Assembly (NCBI GenBank): GCA_036489025.1
Contig: DASXGN010000013.1
Span: 73,303-137,302, forward strand
Direction: 5' to 3'
Origin: Dryocola sp036489025
GTDB taxonomy: Bacteria; Pseudomonadota; Gammaproteobacteria; Enterobacterales; Enterobacteriaceae
DNA length: 64,000 nt
Each line of letters starts with the position of its first letter. Within the stretch, counting starts at the first letter, position 1. Made by a program: the position numbers and the translations under genes. Under the pieces are notes generated by a model that was given only the letters and a program-made list of their open reading frames with translations, was not told the origin of the DNA and searched no databases. Of this stretch, positions 1-9,099 are shown one piece after another.

Positions 1-3000
1 ACCGGCGTCTGGCTGGCTCGATCGGTGACGGACACCAACAACTGGACCAACGCGGGCGGCGTGGGCAACGAACCCTGGGCGCAGGGGGCCTTCGCCATCT
101 TCCAGGGAACCGGCGGCACGGTCACCCTCAGCGATGCCAACGGCGCGGTCATCACCTCCGGCATGCAGTTTACCTCCAACGGCTATACCTTAGTCGGCGG
201 GGCCAGCTCCGCTTACCCGGACGGCACGGTTCCGCTGTCCATTCTCCGCTCGGCTAACCTCGTCCCTTCCGTTAACTATGCCGCCGAGGGGGAAACAACG
301 GCGGACGCCTATTTCGCGATTCGCGTTGGCGCGGGGAGCGACGGAGCCGACCTGACCACCACCCTTGCCGCCGATCTGGTTCAGCCGACGACGGCAACGG
401 ATATTTTGAAACTGGTGAAGCTCGATCCCGGTCGCCTGATCCTCACCGGGAATAATGCCTACGCCGGCGGCACGGAAATCTACGGCGGCACGCTGAACGT
501 CTCGCGGGATGAGAATCTCGGACAGGCGGGCACCTCCGTGCTGATTAACAACAATTCCACTCTGCAAATCGGCGCGGATTTCACAACCTCGCGCCCGATA
601 TTCCTCAGCTCGGCAGGCGGAGGGCAGCTGGATTTATACGGCAATACCTTCACGCCAGCGGGCACGATCGGCGGCAACGGGCAGCTCACCGTGCTGAGTT
701 CGGACGCCGTGAACGACAGTCGGCTGGCGCTTAATCACGCCAATACCTATCAGGGCGCGACGACGGTGACCGGCACCGACGGCACCAGCGCGGTGGCGGT
801 TGACGCTAACGCCACCGGCGCATTCGGCCTCGCCTCCAGCACCGTTACCGTGAATCACCAGGCCGCAGTGAATTTCAACGGTGCAGCCCAGGCGCAAAGC
901 CATAGCTTCGCGCTGGATAACGGCACGTTGAGCTTCAATGACACGTCTTCGGCAGCCAGCAGCGTGACCACGGCGGCGAACGGCGCGGTGGTGAACCTGA
1001 CGAGCGGCGCCAGCGGCGGCGCAGGCCGATTCACCCTGGCAACCGGTACCACCATGAACCTGCTCGATCGGGCCAACGGCGGCTCTTCTACTATTACCAA
1101 CGCCGGACGGGTAAATTTTGCAGGCCAGGCACAGGCCGAAGGCGCAACGCTTGTCAACAATGCTGGCGGCGTAGTCAACACGGCGGGAATAAACGGCAGC
1201 ACGGCCATCGGTTCACTGTCCGGCGCGGGCAGCGTGGAGCTGGGCGGCGCAACGCTGAATGAAGGTGCGCTGGGGCGCAATGACGCCATCAGCGGGATAA
1301 TCAGCGGCAGCGGCGGCGGCCTGGGCAAGGTCGGCTCCGGCACGCTGACCTTAACCGGCGACAACAGCTACACCGGGCGGACTCAGGTGCAGCAAGGCGT
1401 GCTGCTGGTGAACGGCAATCAGCAGGCGGCAGACGGCGCGGTTTCGGTCAGTTCTGGCGCTACGCTCGGCGGCAACGGCGTGCTGGGCGGCGCGGTGACG
1501 GTGGCCGATAGCGGACGCCTGGCCGCAGGCGCTGATTTGGGCAGCGTGGGCCTGCTGACGCTCGGCGGGCTGACGCTCGGCCAAAACTCGCAGGTCGACT
1601 TCCAGTTCGGCCAGTCCTTTGCGGCAGGCGGCAGCCTCAACGACCTGATCGTCGTCAACGGCGATCTGAACCTCAACGGCAAGCTCAATATTACCCGGAC
1701 GCCCGGCGGCGTATTTGACGTCGGCCTGTACCGGGTCTTTAACTACACCGGCAGTCTGACCGACAGCACGCTGGATATCGGCAGCGCACCGGACGCCGCT
1801 GACGATATGTACGTTCAGACTTCCATTGCCCATCAGGTCAACCTGGTCAATCGTACCGGCGTAATTTTGCGCTTCTGGGACGGGGCCGGCGGCGACAATA
1901 ACGCCCTGAAAAACAACGGTGAGATCAACGGCGGCGACGGCGTCTGGCAGAACAGCTCGGGCAACGATAACTGGTCAACGGATGTCACCTCACCTGACGG
2001 CCGCTTCAACGCGCCGTTCAGCGACGGCTCGTTTGCTATTTTTGGCGGCGATAAAGGCACGGTCACCGTCGACAACGGCCTGGGGGAGGTGCGGGTCAGC
2101 GGCATGCAGTTCGCCACTGACGGTTACGTCATCAACGCGGGAACTATCACCACGAATACCGCCGATACGGTCATTCGGGTGGGCGACGGCAGCAGCGATG
2201 GCGCTAAATACACCGCAACGATTAATTCCACGTTAGCCGGAACGGGCAGCATTGATAAAACCGACGCGGGACTGTTGATTTTGAACGGCAGTAACACCTA
2301 TTCCGGCGGAACGCAGGTCCACGGCGGAACGCTACAGGTTTCCCGCGATGTAAACCTCGGGCTGGCGGACACCGGCCTGACGCTCGACGGCGGCACTTTA
2401 CGCTACGGAGCCGCTTTTGATACCGACCGGGCCGTTACGCTGGGGGCCGGGGGCGGTACGATTGATACTCAGGCTCAAAATGTCGCGCTGCTGAACGCCG
2501 TCTCGGGCAGCGGTTCGCTAACAAAAGTCGGCACCGGCACCCTGACGCTCACCCAGGATAACCAATATACGGGCGGCACCACCATCGGCCAGGGCAATCT
2601 CCAGCTTGGCACCGGCGGCGCGCAGGGTAGCCTTCTCGGCGATATCGTTGATAACGGCGTGCTGCAAATCAACCGCAGCGGAACCCTCGACCTTACCGGC
2701 AATATTTCCGGCAGCGGGCAGCTCTGGCAGCAGGGCTCCGGCGTCACGGTGCTCAGCGGGAGCAACGGCTATAAAGGATTCACGCTGATCGAGAACGGCA
2801 CGCTGCTGGCAGGCGGAACAAATAAACTCAGCGCGGCATCGGCCCATATCGTCAGCCAGAACGGCGTGCTGGATACGGGCGGCAATAGCCAGAACGTGGC
2901 TTCCCTCGTTAACCAGGGCACGGTCAACCTGCGCGGCGGCGATGTGGGTTCAACGTTAACCGTCCACGGTGACTACGTGGGCCTGAACGGCGTGCTTAAG

Positions 3001-4275
3001 ATTGCTGCCCAGCAGCACAGCCCAGGCGTGGCCGACCGGCTGATTGTCGACGGCGGCACCGCCAGCGGCAAAACGCGGCTGGATATCGACGTCAGCCAGC
3101 TCGGGGAGCAAACCGAAGGTGACGGCATTGCCGTAGTAGAAGCGCTTAACGGCGCGACCACCACCGCGCAAACCACCAAAGACGCTTTTACCCTCGGAGC
3201 CGATCGTCTTGAGGCCGGAGCGTTCGAATATCGCCTGTTTGCAGGCAACGCGGCCGGAGCCGGAGAGGACTGGTTCCTGCGCGCGGAATATCGTCCTGAT
3301 GCGCCAATATTCCCGACGATTGCCTCCACGGTACGCCAGGCTGACCTGGCGGTGCTCGGCACGCTGCATCTGCGCGTGGGCGACGAGCAGCCTTACGATG
3401 CCGGTACGCCGGAGGATCGGGAGCCGCGTTTCTGGGCGCGCTATATCGCCCAGTCCAACCACCAGTCGTTTAACGACGCAACGGGCTCGCAGGCCGATGC
3501 CCGTATGAACGGAATGCAGATCGGCTTCGATCTTTACAACGACTCCGCCTGGCGAGCCGGGATTTACACCACCATTCTGGATACCGACAGCACGATTCAG
3601 GGCGCAAACTCCGGCGGCTACGGCACGGCAGGCTATAACTCAATGCTCTCGGTTTATCTGGGCGGTTACGCGACATGGACCGCGACAAACGGGTTCTACG
3701 TCGATAACGTCCTGCAATACGGCAATCACAATATCGACCTGAAAAATGCCGCCGACCGGCAAACCTACAGCCCCGACGGCAACAGCTATCTGGCCTCTGT
3801 AGAAACGGGTAAACCCTTCCAGCTCGGCGACAGCAGCTGGTCGCTTGAACCGCAGGCCCAGCTCATCTGGCAGCACAGCGACTTCGACAGCATCATCATG
3901 AACGGCGATGCCAAAACCCGCGTTTCCGTCAATGCGGACGACGCGGTGATTGGCCGCCTGGGGCTGCGTCTGGCAGCGGACTATGACACCGGGCACGGTC
4001 ACGTAAAACCTTACGTGCGGGTCAACCTGTGGCAGGAGCTTTCCAACGGTTCCGACAGCGCCAGCTTTGAAAACACCGTGAACAACGCGGGTAAAACCGT
4101 GCTCACCGCCGATCAGCGCTACAGCAGTACCGAAGTGGCCGTGGGCGCAACATGGGCAGTCAGTCAAGACGTGCAGGCCTATAGCGAAGTCGGGAAAAGC
4201 TATCAGAACGGCGGCGGCAAAACGCAAATTGAAAATGATTTCAGCGGCTCGATTGGGATGAAGATAAGGTTCTGA
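1..4275 (+). CDS. autotransporter adhesin, 3' part (truncated by window edge)
   Basis: The frame is open from base 1 to the stop at 4273-4275, so the start and signal peptide lie outside the window. About 1,150 residues form a Gly/Asn/Thr-rich passenger with many autotransporter-associated beta-strand units of the type LILTGNNAYAGGT and LTLTGDNSYTGRT, predicted to fold as a beta-helix. The last ~270 residues (from about 'EPRFWARYIAQSN') look like a type Va beta-barrel, ending in alternating hydrophobics and a terminal Phe (MKIRF), the usual signature for outer-membrane insertion. The passenger contains a large internal duplication: the region at 1-540 resembles that at about 1938-2370. Role is inferred as surface display or adhesion; the ligand is unknown. 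Confidence 0.88.
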   Translation, partial: TGVWLARSVTDTNNWTNAGGVGNEPWAQGAFAIFQGTGGTVTLSDANGAVITSGMQFTSNGYTLVGGASSAYPDGTVPLSILRSANLVPSVNYAAEGETTADAYFAIRVGAGSDGADLTTTLAADLVQPTTATDILKLVKLDPGRLILTGNNAYAGGTEIYGGTLNVSRDENLGQAGTSVLINNNSTLQIGADFTTSRPIFLSSAGGGQLDLYGNTFTPAGTIGGNGQLTVLSSDAVNDSRLALNHANTYQGATTVTGTDGTSAVAVDANATGAFGLASSTVTVNHQAAVNFNGAAQAQSHSFALDNGTLSFNDTSSAASSVTTAANGAVVNLTSGASGGAGRFTLATGTTMNLLDRANGGSSTITNAGRVNFAGQAQAEGATLVNNAGGVVNTAGINGSTAIGSLSGAGSVELGGATLNEGALGRNDAISGIISGSGGGLGKVGSGTLTLTGDNSYTGRTQVQQGVLLVNGNQQAADGAVSVSSGATLGGNGVLGGAVTVADSGRLAAGADLGSVGLLTLGGLTLGQNSQVDFQFGQSFAAGGSLNDLIVVNGDLNLNGKLNITRTPGGVFDVGLYRVFNYTGSLTDSTLDIGSAPDAADDMYVQTSIAHQVNLVNRTGVILRFWDGAGGDNNALKNNGEINGGDGVWQNSSGNDNWSTDVTSPDGRFNAPFSDGSFAIFGGDKGTVTVDNGLGEVRVSGMQFATDGYVINAGTITTNTADTVIRVGDGSSDGAKYTATINSTLAGTGSIDKTDAGLLILNGSNTYSGGTQVHGGTLQVSRDVNLGLADTGLTLDGGTLRYGAAFDTDRAVTLGAGGGTIDTQAQNVALLNAVSGSGSLTKVGTGTLTLTQDNQYTGGTTIGQGNLQLGTGGAQGSLLGDIVDNGVLQINRSGTLDLTGNISGSGQLWQQGSGVTVLSGSNGYKGFTLIENGTLLAGGTNKLSAASAHIVSQNGVLDTGGNSQNVASLVNQGTVNLRGGDVGSTLTVHGDYVGLNGVLKIAAQQHSPGVADRLIVDGGTASGKTRLDIDVSQLGEQTEGDGIAVVEALNGATTTAQTTKDAFTLGADRLEAGAFEYRLFAGNAAGAGEDWFLRAEYRPDAPIFPTIASTVRQADLAVLGTLHLRVGDEQPYDAGTPEDREPRFWARYIAQSNHQSFNDATGSQADARMNGMQIGFDLYNDSAWRAGIYTTILDTDSTIQGANSGGYGTAGYNSMLSVYLGGYATWTATNGFYVDNVLQYGNHNIDLKNAADRQTYSPDGNSYLASVETGKPFQLGDSSWSLEPQAQLIWQHSDFDSIIMNGDAKTRVSVNADDAVIGRLGLRLAADYDTGHGHVKPYVRVNLWQELSNGSDSASFENTVNNAGKTVLTADQRYSSTEVAVGATWAVSQDVQAYSEVGKSYQNGGGKTQIENDFSGSIGMKIRF

Positions 4276-4368
4276 CGGGGCCGCGCCGGGCGGAGGAAAA
4301 TAAGACGTCGCCCGCGCGGGTGCACAGCTGATTTCATTAGCCTGCAAATTGTTTCACTGAAATATGAG

Positions 4369-4408
4369 AGGCTCGCTAAGCGATTAATTTGGCTTAACAA
4401 GCGAGCCT
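4369..4408. other. long-looped inverted repeat between autotransporter and small secreted gene
   Basis: AGGCTCGCT at 4369-4377 pairs perfectly with AGCGAGCCT at 4400-4408, and a further AAGC/GCTT pairs inside. There is no run of T after either arm, so it is not a classical terminator. It may be a weak transcript end for the autotransporter or a regulatory structure ahead of the gene at 4547. Confidence 0.4.
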
Positions 4409-4546
4409 GATATGTGACAGGCGACATGCCCGTTTACCCTTAACGGCAACAGCAGCTCAGCCGCTGGAGTAGAATTTTCCTTGCCGTCGGGAATGTCCGA
4501 AGCGGCTTCCCGGCAATGTCGAGAATTGACTCCGCAGGTGAAAGAA

Positions 4547-4813
4547 ATGAAAAAAGTAACCCTGACGCTGTTCGCCGGCGTCGTTTTTCTGCCAATAGCA
4601 GGCTTTGCCGCTGACCCTGTGATTCCCTGGGCGGATAACAGCGGCGGTACCGAAAGCCAGCATATTGCCGCAGTGGGGCAAGACCTGAACGCGCAGCATG
4701 AAGCCGTCACCCAAACCCAGGAAGGCGTCTGGGCCGACAACAGCGGCTCGATTAAGGTCGATGAGCAAGCTCTGGGCAGCCCGCAGCCCGCCGCTGCCAA
4801 TACGGCAAAATAA
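4547..4813 (+). CDS. small secreted protein with two WADNSG motifs, function unknown
   Basis: An 88-residue protein. The ATG at 4547 is chosen because it follows a ribosome binding site (AGGTGAAAG) and opens a clean signal peptide, MKKVTLTLFAGVVF followed by LPIAGFAA, with cleavage expected before DP. An in-frame upstream start at 4481 would bury that signal. The mature ~66 residues are acidic and hydrophilic and contain WADNSG twice (near residues 28 and 62), an internal repeat. There are no cysteines and no membrane segments. It is followed by a good terminator. I do not recognise the family; it looks like a small periplasmic or secreted protein. The opposite-strand frames here are shadows. 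Confidence 0.6.
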   Translation: MKKVTLTLFAGVVFLPIAGFAADPVIPWADNSGGTESQHIAAVGQDLNAQHEAVTQTQEGVWADNSGSIKVDEQALGSPQPAAANTAK

Positions 4814-4839
4814 GCCTCCGCTAAGGCTCATCAACATAA

Positions 4840-4868
4840 AGACCTGCGATAAAAGCAGGTCTTTTTTT
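4840..4868 (+). terminator. rho-independent terminator
   Basis: Stem AGACCTGC (4840-4847) with GCAGGTCT (4855-4862), 7-base loop, then a run of seven T. It ends the transcript of the small secreted protein gene at 4547-4813. Confidence 0.85.
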
Positions 4869-4970
4869 ACATGCGGTAAAAGGTGAAAGATATTGTAGCC
4901 AATGCAACTTCACCGAATGCTTAAAGTTCAGCAAAGCGGATCGCTGATACCAGCGATCTTACCGTAACCA

Positions 4971-5840
4971 TCAGGCTGGTTTAATGTTGTCGAGCTGGGT
5001 AACCACCTCGGCGGACAGCGTTAAATTAGCGGCGGCCAGATTCTCCTCAAGATGCCCCAGGGACGACGTGCCGGGGATCAGCAATATATTCGGCGAACGT
5101 TGCAGCAGCCAGGCCAGCGCAACCTGCATCGGCGTGGCGTCGAGCGTGGCGGCAACTTCATTCAGCTCCTGCGATTGCAGCGGTGAGAAGCCACCCAGCG
5201 GGAAGAAAGGCACGTAGGGAATATTCTGCGCGGCGAGCTGGTCAATCAGCACATCATCCTGCCGGTTAGCCAGGTTATAGAAGTTCTGCACGCAGGCGAT
5301 TTAGGTCAGCTTTTGCGCTTCGGCAACCTGTTTAGCGGTGACGTTGCTTATCCCAATGTGGCGAATCAGCCCGCGTTCTTTGAGCTTGATGAGCGCCGTC
5401 AGTTGCTCTTCCAGCGAGCCTTCCACCGGCCCATGAATCCCCAGCATGCTGCGCAGGTTCACCACTTCTAACGTCTCCAGCCCGAGGTTGCGAAGGTTGT
5501 CTTCCACAGCCTGGGTGAGCTCGGCGGGGGACATAGCCGGGATCCAGCCGCCCTTCTCGTCGCGGCGAGCGCTAACTTTAGTCACGATGCAAAGATCTGC
5601 CGGATACGGATACAGCGCTTTACGAATAAGCTGATTGGTAATGTGCGGCCCGTAGAAATCCGAGGTATCGATATGGTTCACGCCAGCCTCAACGGCGGCC
5701 TGCAAGACTTTTACCGCCGTCTCCGGATCCTTCGGCGGGCCAAAAACGCCCGGTCCCGCCAGCTGCATGGCCCCATATCCCAGGCGATTAACCTGCCGAT
5801 TGCCGAGAAGGCAGGTGCCGGACTTTTTCACGCTGGACAT
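4971..5840 (-). pseudogene. ydbC: ydbC-type aldo/keto reductase interrupted by an in-frame TAA
   Basis: Reading leftward from 5840, the first 179 residues (NRLGYGAMQLAGPG, HIDTSDFYGPH, KHIGxSNVT-type segments) match the YdbC family of NADPH-dependent aldo/keto reductases; E. coli YdbC is credited with pyridoxal reductase-type activity. A TAA at 5303-5301 then stops translation. The same reading frame continues without any shift as IACVQNFYNLANRQDD and runs to a normal family C-terminus at 4971, including ATPMQVALAWLLQRSPNILL. In E. coli the equivalent of the stop is a Glu, so a single G-to-T change (GAA to TAA) explains it. The catalytic Tyr/Asp region is in the first half; the NADPH-binding C-terminal part is lost. 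It could be a recent pseudogene or a sequencing error. Confidence 0.85.
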
Positions 5841-5983
5841 AGCTATTCCTCTTTCGATAAATATCCATGAGTGTAACGCACGGCGGCCTGCGCGCCAGAG
5901 GCGCTGCCGCGATAGTCGCCCGGCTCCATAGCGCCTGCGCTTCTGAGGCAGGCGTCATAACCCGGCTTTCTCTTTATCAGCTT

Positions 5984-7090
5984 TTATCGGTTCGCTGAAT
6001 AACTCAGCAGGACAGGCTCATCCGGTAGCGTAGTAAAACGCGTGACGATTTCGTGGAAATCAGCGGTGGGATCGACACTTTCCAGCCGTTTGCCATAGAG
6101 ATCTTTGGCCAGAATCTCCATGCCGATAATATTCCACGGGTGGTTGTAGAAGTGATGATAAACCCCGTACGCCTGCCCCTTTTTCAGCGGGCTGATATTT
6201 TGCAAAATCTGGCGGTGAATGAGCGTATTAAAGGTCGCAGAAACTTCCTCCGGCGCGGTGCCGTAGCCAAACGGCAGCACGTTTTTGTTCGGCCTTTTCG
6301 AACCGGTCATGATGTAAACGTCGGGGCGCATGGCGATGATTTTTTCCAGCGACACAAACCCCGACCCGCCCGGCAGCAGTTCGGAACCAATGTTCCTGCC
6401 GCCCACGGCCTCCACCAGCCCGCCCCAGCCGTTGTGCGAATGGGTAAAGCAGCAGTTTTCCGTATTCCCGGCGATAGGCTCAATAAATACGGTTGGCTTT
6501 TGCGTCACGCTGTTCACCACGGCGTCGATTTTCTGCCTCTTTTGCCGATAGAAATCGGTGTATTCCTTAGCGCGCGCCTCCTGGTTCAGCACCGTACCTA
6601 ACAGCGTAATGCTCTTCGCGGTGTTCTCTACCGGATGCAGTTCGTAGTCAACAAACACGACCGGAATATTCAGCTTTTTCAGCGCGTCCAGCACGCCCGT
6701 TTGCTGCAGGGCCGCCTTGCCGCGAAGCTGCGCAATCATCAGATCCGGCTGCCGGGCAATCACGCTTTCCAGGTCAACTTCGCCCTGGTCGTTAAAGCCC
6801 ATATCGATAATTTTAGTCGCTTCCGGCCAGCGGGATTTGAGGAGGTTCCAGGTTGGGATATCCTGTTTTTTCGGCAAATTATTCCAGGCAACCACGCGCC
6901 TGAAAGGATCTTCCCGGTCGAGTAGCGCCAGGGAAAGAATGTCCCTGCCGTCCTGCAAAATGACGTGCCGCGGCTCTTTGAACAGCGTCACCGTCCGGTT
7001 GTCCATATCGCGGACGGTCAGCGGATAAACCGTTGCCGCACAGGAGGCCGAAGCCAAAAACAGGCCGGAAATCAGCCAACGGGAAATCAT
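5984..7090 (-). CDS. ABC transporter substrate-binding protein, siderophore/haem type
   Basis: A 368-residue periplasmic binding protein of the cobalamin/Fe3+-siderophore class (TroA/FecB fold). An N-terminal signal peptide (MISRWLISGLFLASASCAA) is followed by a first lobe with VTLFKEPRHVIL and ARQPDLMIAQ, and a second lobe with VEAVGGRNIGSELLPGG and IIAMRPDVYIMTG, the typical 'where the ligand gate sits' segments of this class. It would deliver an iron chelate to an inner-membrane ABC permease, but no permease or ATPase gene is adjacent. A Fur box lies directly upstream, so expression is probably induced by iron limitation. The exact ligand cannot be told. Confidence 0.8.
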   Translation of the reverse strand: MISRWLISGLFLASASCAATVYPLTVRDMDNRTVTLFKEPRHVILQDGRDILSLALLDREDPFRRVVAWNNLPKKQDIPTWNLLKSRWPEATKIIDMGFNDQGEVDLESVIARQPDLMIAQLRGKAALQQTGVLDALKKLNIPVVFVDYELHPVENTAKSITLLGTVLNQEARAKEYTDFYRQKRQKIDAVVNSVTQKPTVFIEPIAGNTENCCFTHSHNGWGGLVEAVGGRNIGSELLPGGSGFVSLEKIIAMRPDVYIMTGSKRPNKNVLPFGYGTAPEEVSATFNTLIHRQILQNISPLKKGQAYGVYHHFYNHPWNIIGMEILAKDLYGKRLESVDPTADFHEIVTRFTTLPDEPVLLSYSANR

Positions 7091-7113
7091 ACGCGCGCTC
7101 CATCAAACAAATT

Positions 7114-7132
7114 GATAGTGATTATCATTTGC
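7114..7132 (-). promoter_or_regulatory. Fur box upstream of the binding-protein gene
   Basis: GATAGTGATTATCATTTGC matches the 19-bp Fur consensus GATAATGATAATCATTATC at 15 of 19 positions. It sits about 25 bp upstream of the start of the substrate-binding protein gene (7090), a position suited to repression of its promoter by Fe-Fur. Confidence 0.8.
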
Positions 7133-7349
7133 ATGAAATAAACGGCACGGCAATGAACGGCTTTTCGATGTGAAAGTTGTTCATCATGGCAGCGGATGGA
7201 GGGAGATGAACCGCGCCGTAAGGGGGGATGTCAGGTGAACTCAAACGACTTACGAGGTAAAAAAAGCCGCCAGACAAAGGAGCATTATTATGTACCGGCG
7301 GCGAAAAACTCAAACTCACTTCAGAGGGCCACTAGCTAAGCCTTCTCTC

Positions 7350-7526
7350 TTATGGGTGTACGCCAGGGTCGGCGAGATCGATACAGCTGTGCCCTTTCAG
7401 GCATAAACAGGTCTGATAGGGTACGCCGGTTGCCGTACACGGCTTTCGCTTCTCAGCCGCAGCACAGGCTGACGTCACTCCAGCAACGAGGGTAAACAGC
7501 AGGCAGGCCTGTAATAACTTCTTCAC
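7350..7526 (-). CDS. 58-residue Cys-rich secreted peptide
   Basis: A short gene starting at GTG (7526-7524) preceded by AAGGATG, with stop TAA at 7352-7350. It translates to a Lys-rich start, a hydrophobic core (LLQACLLFTLVAGVTSA) and a short mature part with five cysteines (residues 21, 30, 40, 42 and 48), including CLC and KGHSC. The signal-peptide pattern plus cysteine spacing argue for a real exported, disulphide-bonded peptide or a small lipoprotein, although the residues before Cys21 are not an ideal lipobox. It lies 49 bp downstream of the GH18 chitinase in the same orientation and may be co-transcribed. The family is not recognised. Confidence 0.6.
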   Translation of the reverse strand: MKKLLQACLLFTLVAGVTSACAAAEKRKPCTATGVPYQTCLCLKGHSCIDLADPGVHP

Positions 7527-7574
7527 ATCAACATCCTTTTATCCATGGTTAATATCAACGGCTGTCCGTTTGTC

Positions 7575-9041
7575 TTATTGCAGCGCCCAAACATCGGATT
7601 GACCCGGGATATCCCCGCGAGTCCACCATTTAGCCTGATACTGCTTGCCCTGATATTTAACCCTGTCGCCACCCAGATAAATTTTAGTGCTGCTCCATTC
7701 ATCCCCGGTAGCATCTTTCGCGGTTGTCGTAACCTGTAATTCCTGGCTGGCCGCCGACCGATTTCCAGCCTTATCTACGGCAATAATGGAATACAAATAG
7801 GTTGTTTGTGGAGCCACCTTCGCATCGATAAACGCAGCCGTGGCGCTGGTGGCGATTTTCACCCCGTCGCGCCAGATTTCATACTGGGCAACGCCGACGT
7901 TATCCGTAGACGCGGCCCAGCTAAGCGAAACATAATCTGACCCCGCTTCAGCGACAGGTGTCCCCGGCACCGTCGGCGGCACATCGTCAGGTTCGCCAGG
8001 ATTGTTATCGTTAATTAAAGAGGCATAGCGATTAACGAACTCATTACCGTAGCCGTTGCCCGCCGCGCTTCGCCCCGCGTCCCAGTTAACCGACCAGGTC
8101 ATCAGGCCTTTTATCGGATTCCCGTTTGCCGCTAGCTTTTCAAAGGCCGTTCTGACATCGCTCTCTTTTTTAACGTAGCCGGTGGCCGCGGCGTCAATAT
8201 TGCTCGGTAAACCAATCACAAATTTATCGGCGGGGATTTTGATAAACCCGCGGGTGCCATGAACCAGAGAGTCCGTCAGGTAATACAGGAAATCAGCCTT
8301 GCGCTCATCGTTATTTTGCGTCAGCCACAGATTTAATTCATCAACCCATAGCCCGTCGCCGCCCTGGTTATAATACTGCGGGGCAATAAAATCGTAGTCG
8401 CCTTCCAGGGCGGTAATATATTTAGCATAGTTGCCGCCGGTTCTTAAATAAGGGAACTCAGGGGCCATACTGATAATAAAGTTCATGCCCAGATCGCGAT
8501 AATGTTGCTTGACCTGTTTCAACGCCGCCGGAATCACGGTCTGGTTATCGCCAGCCATAATAGCAGCCTGCTCCAGATCCAGATCGATACCGTCAAAACC
8601 ATAGGTGTCTACCAGGCGAATAATTTCATTAGCAAACGCCGCCTCCTGCCCTTTATGTAATTCGATATGGGCATCCGCACCGCCCAAAGAGATCAGTACC
8701 GCTCTGTCCTGTTTATTCAGCGCGCCAATCTGATCGCGGAACTGTTGATCCGTCACGTTATACGGCTTGAACGTTGGGATCCCTTCCCCCTTCATAAAAG
8801 CCACCGCGACAACGTTATAACCGACCGGCGTTTCCGAAAGATTCATTTCCGCCGGCGTGCCCTGCTGATACCCGGAGTGTTCTCCGGCAGGCCAGTTATG
8901 CCAGAAGCCGAACAGGATATTCTTATTGCTGATGTCCGGCATGGTACTTGCCGCATCGCCGGCAAAGGCGTTACCGCAGAACATCACGCTGCTCAACAGC
9001 AGGCCGAGCGTTACTGTATTTTTCTTAAAGTGTAGTTTCAT
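7575..9041 (-). CDS. secreted GH18 chitinase with FnIII and chitin-binding module
   Basis: 488 residues from the ATG at 9041, chosen because GGATG lies just upstream and a signal peptide (MKLHFKKNTVTLGLLLSS...NAFA) begins there. The catalytic domain (about 40-345) carries the family 18 motif DGIDLDLE, giving D150, D153, D155 and the proton-donor E157; substrate-assisted hydrolysis of chitin is expected. A fibronectin type III domain (about 355-440) follows, and a C-terminal CBM5/12-like module (about 449-488, with WSSTKIYLGGDRV and AKWWTRGDIPG). The modular build resembles Serratia ChiC-type enzymes. It sits immediately upstream of, and in the same direction as, the Cys-rich peptide gene, and next to the GH19 chitinase; both are divergent from the secretion operon that is likely to export them. 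Confidence 0.92.
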   Translation of the reverse strand: MKLHFKKNTVTLGLLLSSVMFCGNAFAGDAASTMPDISNKNILFGFWHNWPAGEHSGYQQGTPAEMNLSETPVGYNVVAVAFMKGEGIPTFKPYNVTDQQFRDQIGALNKQDRAVLISLGGADAHIELHKGQEAAFANEIIRLVDTYGFDGIDLDLEQAAIMAGDNQTVIPAALKQVKQHYRDLGMNFIISMAPEFPYLRTGGNYAKYITALEGDYDFIAPQYYNQGGDGLWVDELNLWLTQNNDERKADFLYYLTDSLVHGTRGFIKIPADKFVIGLPSNIDAAATGYVKKESDVRTAFEKLAANGNPIKGLMTWSVNWDAGRSAAGNGYGNEFVNRYASLINDNNPGEPDDVPPTVPGTPVAEAGSDYVSLSWAASTDNVGVAQYEIWRDGVKIATSATAAFIDAKVAPQTTYLYSIIAVDKAGNRSAASQELQVTTTAKDATGDEWSSTKIYLGGDRVKYQGKQYQAKWWTRGDIPGQSDVWALQ

Positions 9042-9099
9042 TTGTAGGCATCCTTTCAACAATGGTGAGAATAAGAGGCTGAATCTCCTCTAAAATTGA

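Noticed and set aside
3640..4347. 235-residue leftward open frame opposite the autotransporter, with several others across 190-3500
   Set aside because: High-GC antisense shadows of the beta-barrel and passenger coding sequence; no start signals or family motifs.
4384..4837. Leftward frames of 138 and 126 residues opposite the small secreted protein
   Set aside because: The rightward gene has a signal peptide, ribosome site and terminator; the leftward frames have none.
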